Shown: positions 60,208-64,000 of the stretch, piece after piece
Layout: the number at the start of each line of letters is the position of its first letter
Position numbering within the stretch: the first letter of the stretch is position 1
Source: Occultella aeris
Lineage (GTDB): Bacteria; Actinomycetota; Actinomycetes; Actinomycetales; Beutenbergiaceae
NCBI RefSeq assembly: GCF_902703175.1
Contig: NZ_CACRYJ010000017.1
Location: 186,001 to 250,000, forward strand
DNA length: 64,000 nt
Direction: 5' to 3'
The notes under the pieces: generated by a model
The model's database searches: none
What the model saw: the letters and a program-made list of their open reading frames with translations, nothing else
Told to the model about the DNA's origin: nothing
Translations under genes and position numbers: made by a program

Positions 60208-61185
60208 ATGGACGCCGCAGTGATCACCGAGGCCGGAGTGCCGCCGAGCCTGCTCGAGCACCCCGATCCGATCCCGGGCGAGGGTGAAGCCCTGATCCGG
60301 GTGCACGCCGCGGCGATCGCGCCGCTGGACCTGGTCTGCGCGAGCGGCACCTCCTACTTCGGCGCGCCGGCCACCCCGTACGTGCCCGGGGTCCAGGGCG
60401 TCGGCGAGGTCGTGACCTCCTCCACCCTGCCGGCCGGTACCCGGGTCTGGTTCCCCACCTCGGCCGGCATGGCGCCCGGCGACGGGTCGATGGCGCCGTT
60501 GAGCGTGGCCCCCGAGGACGGCCTGCTACCCCTGCCCGACGGCGCCGGTGACGCACTGGTGGCCGCGCTCGGCCTGTCCGCGGTGGCGGCCTGGGCGGTC
60601 CTGACGGACCGCGGCGGGCTGAGACCGGGCGAGACGGTGCTCGTGCTCGGCGGCGGTGGCGTTGTGGGCCAGGTCGCGATCCAGGCGGCGCGCATCCTTG
60701 GGGCCGGCCGCGTGGTCGCGGCCGCGCGCTCGGATGGCGCCCTGGGACGCTGCGGGGCGGCGGGCGCCGACGCCGTCGTCGAGCTGCGCGGCGGTGAAGC
60801 ACCCGCGGAACTCGCGCAGCGCCTGCTCGAGGCCAGCGGCGAACCGGTGGACCTGGTGGTCGACCCGCTCTGCGGGGATCCAGGTACCGCGGCGGCGTCG
60901 ATCCTCGGCGAGGGTGGCCGGCTGGTGAACCTCGGCAGTTCCGCCGGCCCGACGGCGGTCTACGACTCGGCAACACTGCGGAGCCGGTCCGCGCAGATCC
61001 TCGGGTACACCAACAACGCCCTGACCCCGGCGCGACAACGGGAGATCCTCGCGCAGGTCCTCGAGCACGCGGTCGCCGGCGCGATCACCGTCGCCCACGA
61101 ACTGGTTCCGCTCACCGACGTCACCGACGCCTGGACGCGACAGGCGCAGGGCCGCTGCGACGGCCGGATCGTGCTGGCCCCCTGA
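60208..61185 (+). CDS. Quinone oxidoreductase-like medium-chain dehydrogenase/reductase
   Basis: The 325-residue protein has the zinc-free MDR form: GroES-like N-terminal part (VHAAAIAPLDLVCASG), NADPH site VLVLGGGGVVGQVAIQAARILGA (about 145-167) and no Cys/His zinc ligands at the usual places. It should reduce quinones or enones with NADPH. It is divergent from the amidohydrolase gene and shares its regulatory gap with the palindrome at 60142. Expression together with the amidohydrolase is likely (inference). Confidence 0.88.
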   Translation: MDAAVITEAGVPPSLLEHPDPIPGEGEALIRVHAAAIAPLDLVCASGTSYFGAPATPYVPGVQGVGEVVTSSTLPAGTRVWFPTSAGMAPGDGSMAPLSVAPEDGLLPLPDGAGDALVAALGLSAVAAWAVLTDRGGLRPGETVLVLGGGGVVGQVAIQAARILGAGRVVAAARSDGALGRCGAAGADAVVELRGGEAPAELAQRLLEASGEPVDLVVDPLCGDPGTAAASILGEGGRLVNLGSSAGPTAVYDSATLRSRSAQILGYTNNALTPARQREILAQVLEHAVAGAITVAHELVPLTDVTDAWTRQAQGRCDGRIVLAP

Positions 61186-61220
61186 CGAGGGAACCCCGAC
61201 CCATGGCGGGCCGCAGCCAC

Positions 61221-62018
61221 TCAGCGGATCGTCGTGACCGGGCGGGCGGCCCAGCGGGCCCAGTCCTCCTCGACCGCGGCCGCGGCCTCCTGCAGCGGCG
61301 GCAGGTGCTCCGCCAGCAGCGCCGCCAGGGACGTCTCGGCGGCGTGCACGGTGACGTTCATCGCGGCGGCGACCCGCCCGGAGGCGTCCCGCACCGGCAC
61401 CGCCACCGAGCGCACCCCGGGCGCGAGCTCCTCGTCGGCGACGGCGTACCCCTGCTCCCGGACCTGGGCGAGCGTCTCACGCACGGCGGCCCGGGTGAAC
61501 TCCGGCACGGGCAGGCCGGAGCGGGACGGAACCTTCAGGACCTTGGCGACGTCGCCGTCGGGCAGGTCGGCCAGCAGCACTTTGCCCTGGGAGGTGACCA
61601 TCGCCGGGAACCGGGTGCCGACGTCGACGCGGAGGGCGATGAGCTTCGGCACCGCGACCCGGGTGACGTAGACGATGTCCGACCCGTCCAGCTGGGACAT
61701 CGAGGAGGATTCGTGCGTGTGCCGCACCAGCGCCTCCTGGTGCGGGCGCGCGACGTCCCACAGACCGAGCGCGCCGACGTACGCCATGCCCAGTTCGACG
61801 ACCCGCGGAGTGAGGGCGTAGGACCCGTCGTCGGCGCGGACGTAGCCGAGCTCGGCGAGGGTGAGCAGGATCCGGCGAGCCGTCGGGCGGGCCAGTTCGG
61901 CTGCCTTCGCGACCTCGCTGAGCGTCATCGCCGGGCGCTCGGGTCCGAAGGCGCGGAGCACGTCGAGCCCGCGTGCGAGCGCCTCGATGAAGTCGGGGCC
62001 GCGGGTCGGCTGCGTCAT
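61221..62018 (-). CDS. IclR family transcriptional regulator
   Basis: The 265-residue protein has the IclR winged helix (LARGLDVLRAFGPERPAMTLSEVAKAAELARPTARRILLTLAELGYV) and C-terminal effector domain (SQGKVLLADLPDGDV; GVRSVAVPVRDASGRVAAAMNVTVHA). It resembles the PcaR/PobR-type regulators of aromatic or organic-acid catabolism. The ATG at 62018 is preferred to the longer frame to 62171, which would overlap the operator. It probably binds the two CGGACA-N2-TGTCCG palindromes. Confidence 0.9.
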   Translation of the reverse strand: MTQPTRGPDFIEALARGLDVLRAFGPERPAMTLSEVAKAAELARPTARRILLTLAELGYVRADDGSYALTPRVVELGMAYVGALGLWDVARPHQEALVRHTHESSSMSQLDGSDIVYVTRVAVPKLIALRVDVGTRFPAMVTSQGKVLLADLPDGDVAKVLKVPSRSGLPVPEFTRAAVRETLAQVREQGYAVADEELAPGVRSVAVPVRDASGRVAAAMNVTVHAAETSLAALLAEHLPPLQEAAAAVEEDWARWAARPVTTIR

Positions 62019-62128
62019 GACGTCCTTCCGGAGCGGGTCGAGCGGCGCCGACGGGGTGGCGGCGCGTGTGCGCCAGTTTGCACCACCCGGCCCCGGATCG
62101 ACAGCGCACCCACCCGGCCCGGCCGACC

Positions 62129-62178
62129 TTGACACCGGGCCGGGCGCGGGCGACGCTAGGTCAACGGACACATGTCCG
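62129..62178 (+). promoter_or_regulatory. Promoter with palindromic operator, copy 2, before the CoA-transferase gene
   Basis: TTGACA (62129-62134) is followed 30 bp later by the palindrome CGGACA-CA-TGTCCG (62165-62178). The same 30-bp distance separates TTGACA from the palindrome in the amidohydrolase promoter. The -10 box is not convincing. The CaiB gene begins 41 bp after the palindrome. Confidence 0.65.
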
Positions 62179-62219
62179 CCATGCGGTCACAGCGCCGTCG
62201 GCCAGCCCGGAAGGAACCC

Positions 62220-63380
62220 ATGCCAGCCCAGAGCACACCGGCCCGCCCGTTGGACGGGCTGCTCGTCGCGGACCTCTCCCGGGTGCTCGCCGGCCCGTAC
62301 GCGACGATGCTGCTGGCGGACCTGGGCGCCGACGTGATCAAGGTCGAGTCCCCCGGCGGCGACGACACCCGCACCTGGGTCCCCCCGGTCCGGCCGGACG
62401 GCGTGTCCACCTACTACGCCTCGATCAACCGGAACAAGCGCTCGATCGTGCTGGACTTCAAGAACGGGACGGACCTTGCCGCGGCGCAGGAGCTGGCGCG
62501 CCGCGCGGACGTGCTCGTGGAGAACTTCAAACCCGGGGGCCTCGCGAAGTTCGGGCTCGACTACGACTCCGTCAGCACGGCCAACCCCGCGATCATCTAC
62601 TCCTCGATCAGTGGGTTCGGCTCCGGCGAAGGCGCCACGCTGCCGGGTTACGACCTGATCGTGCAGGCGATGTCCGGACTGATGAGCCTGACCGGGGACG
62701 CCGACGGCCAGCCGTACCGGGCCGGGATCAGCGTCTTCGACGTCATGGCCGGGCTGCACTCGACCATCGGCATCCTGGCCGCCGTGCGACACCGCGAGCG
62801 CACCGGGCAGGGCCAGCACATCGAGGCGAGCCTGATGGCGTCCGCGATGAGCGGGCTGGTGAACCAGACGATGGCCTACGTCGGTGGCGGCGTCACCCCG
62901 ATGCGGATGGGCAACGCCCACCCGAGCCTGTTCCCCTACGAGCCGCTGCCCACCGCTGACGACGACCTCATCATCACGGCCGGCAACGACACCCAGTTCC
63001 GGCGGCTGTGCGAGGTGCTCGGCATCCCCGAGGTCGCCGCCGACCCGCGGTTCGCCGAGAACGCCGGCCGCACCGAGCGCCGCGAAGAGCTTCGGCCCCT
63101 GCTCGTCGAGCGGCTCCGCACCCAGCCGGCGGAGGTCTGGTTCGAGGCTCTGAACGCCGTCGGGGTGGCCTGCGGGCCGATCAACACGATCGCGCAGGGA
63201 GTCGAGTACGCGCGCCGGCTCGGGCTGGAGCCCGAGGTGGCCGTGGGGCCCGACGGCGTCCCCGGGGTCCGTCATCCGCTCACCTACTCCGGAACGTCTC
63301 CGCGCTACGACCTCGCCCCTCCGGGGCTCGGGGAGCACACCGACGAGATCCGCGCGTGGCTGGCCGAGGAGCACCGGTGA
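62220..63380 (+). CDS. CaiB/BaiF (family III) CoA-transferase
   Basis: The 386-residue protein has the class III CoA-transferase pattern: VADLSRVLAGPYATMLLADLGADVIKVESP (16-45), RNKRSIVLDFK, VENFKPGG, and the catalytic Asp 174 in ISVFDVMAGLH. It would transfer CoA from one acyl-CoA to a free acid. The ATG at 62220 has AGGAA just upstream; an in-frame ATG at 62172 falls in the operator. It is coupled (GTGA) to the citryl-CoA-lyase-like gene, which would take the CoA ester formed. Confidence 0.92.
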   Translation: MPAQSTPARPLDGLLVADLSRVLAGPYATMLLADLGADVIKVESPGGDDTRTWVPPVRPDGVSTYYASINRNKRSIVLDFKNGTDLAAAQELARRADVLVENFKPGGLAKFGLDYDSVSTANPAIIYSSISGFGSGEGATLPGYDLIVQAMSGLMSLTGDADGQPYRAGISVFDVMAGLHSTIGILAAVRHRERTGQGQHIEASLMASAMSGLVNQTMAYVGGGVTPMRMGNAHPSLFPYEPLPTADDDLIITAGNDTQFRRLCEVLGIPEVAADPRFAENAGRTERREELRPLLVERLRTQPAEVWFEALNAVGVACGPINTIAQGVEYARRLGLEPEVAVGPDGVPGVRHPLTYSGTSPRYDLAPPGLGEHTDEIRAWLAEEHR

Positions 63381-64000
63381 CCGACCAGCCCCGCTACCCC
63401 ACGTCGCTCGGCACGTCGAGTGCCACCGAGATCCATCTGCTCGGCCACGATCTTGCCGAGGACCTGATGGGCACCGTCGGGTTCGGCGAGCTCGCGTTCT
63501 GGCTGGTGGCGATGCGCCGCCCGAGCGCCGGGGAGGTCCGGGTGTTCGAGTCGGTCCTGGTCGCGCTCACCGACCACGGCTTCACCCCCACGGCGATCGC
63601 CGCCCGGCTGACCGACCTGAGCGCGCCCGGTGCGCTGCAGGGGGCGGTGGCCGCCGGGATCCTCGGCGGCGGATCGAGGTATCTCGGCGTCACCGAGGAC
63701 ACCGGGATCTTCCTGGCGCAGATCCTCACCGAGGCCGCGCAACCGCTGCCGGACACCGAGGCCGGCTGGGACGAGCTCGCGGCGACCGCCCTCCGGGCGC
63801 AGCGGGCCGCCGGCGCGAAGGTCCCGGGTCTCGGGCACCCGGTGCACAAACAGGGCGACCCCCGCACGCCACGGCTGATCGCGATCGCCGACGAGGAAGG
63901 ACTGCACGGTCCGCACCTGCGCCTGTTCGAGGCGCTCGGCCGGATGAGCGAGCCGGTGCTCGGACGAGCCCTGCCCCTCAACGGTGCCGGGGTGTGCGGG
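63377..64000 (+). CDS. Citrate synthase-fold citryl-CoA lyase-like protein, cut by window end
   Basis: 208 codons are present from the GTG at 63377, and the gene continues past 64000. Motifs: EIHLLGHDLAEDLMGTVGFGE at the start, ESVLVALTDHGF, and PGLGHPVHKQGDPRTPRL near 155-172, which is the family signature around the active-site His. Citryl-CoA lyases cleave citryl-CoA to acetyl-CoA and oxaloacetate; homologues may act on other 3-hydroxyacyl-CoA compounds. With the adjacent CoA-transferase it would activate and cleave a dicarboxylic or tricarboxylic acid. Confidence 0.85.
   Translation, partial: MTDQPRYPTSLGTSSATEIHLLGHDLAEDLMGTVGFGELAFWLVAMRRPSAGEVRVFESVLVALTDHGFTPTAIAARLTDLSAPGALQGAVAAGILGGGSRYLGVTEDTGIFLAQILTEAAQPLPDTEAGWDELAATALRAQRAAGAKVPGLGHPVHKQGDPRTPRLIAIADEEGLHGPHLRLFEALGRMSEPVLGRALPLNGAGVCG

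Noticed and set aside
1-64000. CRISPR arrays, insertion sequences, integrases, phage genes, tRNA or rRNA genes
   Set aside because: No regular spaced repeats, transposase or integrase motifs, or tRNA cloverleaf sequences were recognised on either strand.

Overview
The window is a gene-dense, roughly 70% G+C stretch of chromosome with GTG/TTG starts, many 1-11 bp gene overlaps, Tat-type lipoprotein signal peptides and ABC sugar importers that lack their own ATPase. This combination points to an actinobacterium, most likely a soil or plant-associated member of the Micrococcales; the genus cannot be read from the sequence. I see no rRNA, tRNA, CRISPR array, insertion sequence or prophage gene.

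Nearly everything serves carbohydrate or organic-acid catabolism, arranged as a chain of independently regulated islands. (1) 1-1971: SIS-domain protein, PfkB kinase and a divergent GntR/UTRA regulator, a gene set resembling fructosamine (frl) loci. (2) 2076-5302: crotonase-family enzyme, AraC regulator, NmrA-like reductase, DUF1772 membrane protein. (3) 5313-15396: sugar-acid island with an ABC importer and two enolase-superfamily dehydratases on the minus strand, an IclR regulator, and divergent Ldh-type dehydrogenase, iron alcohol dehydrogenase and aldehyde dehydrogenase. (4) 15444-21242: mixed region with a macro-like/SIR2-like fusion protein, an isochorismatase-GlxA-MarR operon, a membrane redoxin, RpiB and a DUF2332 protein. 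(5) 21239-28342: Lpl-type oligosaccharide importer with a large six-hairpin glycosidase-like protein and a Gfo/Idh/MocA oxidoreductase. (6) 28706-34252: FAD-linked oxidase, membrane protein, DUF4091 protein with a C11 tract at its start, AraC regulator, phytanoyl-CoA-dioxygenase-like protein. (7) 34260-44791: ADP-ribosylglycohydrolase-like protein divergent from a LacI regulator with two operators, then an importer operon ending in an unrecognised protein, an RpiR regulator and a large FAD oxidoreductase. (8) 44849-45829: MazF/ribbon-helix-helix toxin-antitoxin pair and a small membrane protein. (9) 45933-58578: a tight 11-gene operon (GH39, aldo-keto reductase, importer, SDR, HCDH-like, TIM-barrel isomerase, DhaKL kinase, RpiB, TIM isomerase) divergent from a FadR-type GntR regulator. 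(10) 58645-64000: amidohydrolase, quinone-oxidoreductase-like protein, IclR, CaiB CoA-transferase and citryl-CoA lyase (cut by the window edge).

The clearest pathway is in island 9. A DhaKL-type kinase, a triose-phosphate-isomerase-like enzyme and an RpiB-like enzyme are the same three families that convert erythrulose through erythrulose phosphates to erythrose 4-phosphate in mycobacterial tetritol catabolism. Here they sit under one promoter with a glycoside hydrolase and an importer, which suggests import and breakdown of a glycoside that yields a four-carbon sugar or polyol. In island 10 two matching palindromes (CGGACA-N2-TGTCCG), each exactly 30 bp from a TTGACA box, tie the amidohydrolase and CoA-transferase genes into one probable IclR regulon. 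The macro/SIR2 fusion is the best candidate for an immune or NAD-signalling function in the window.
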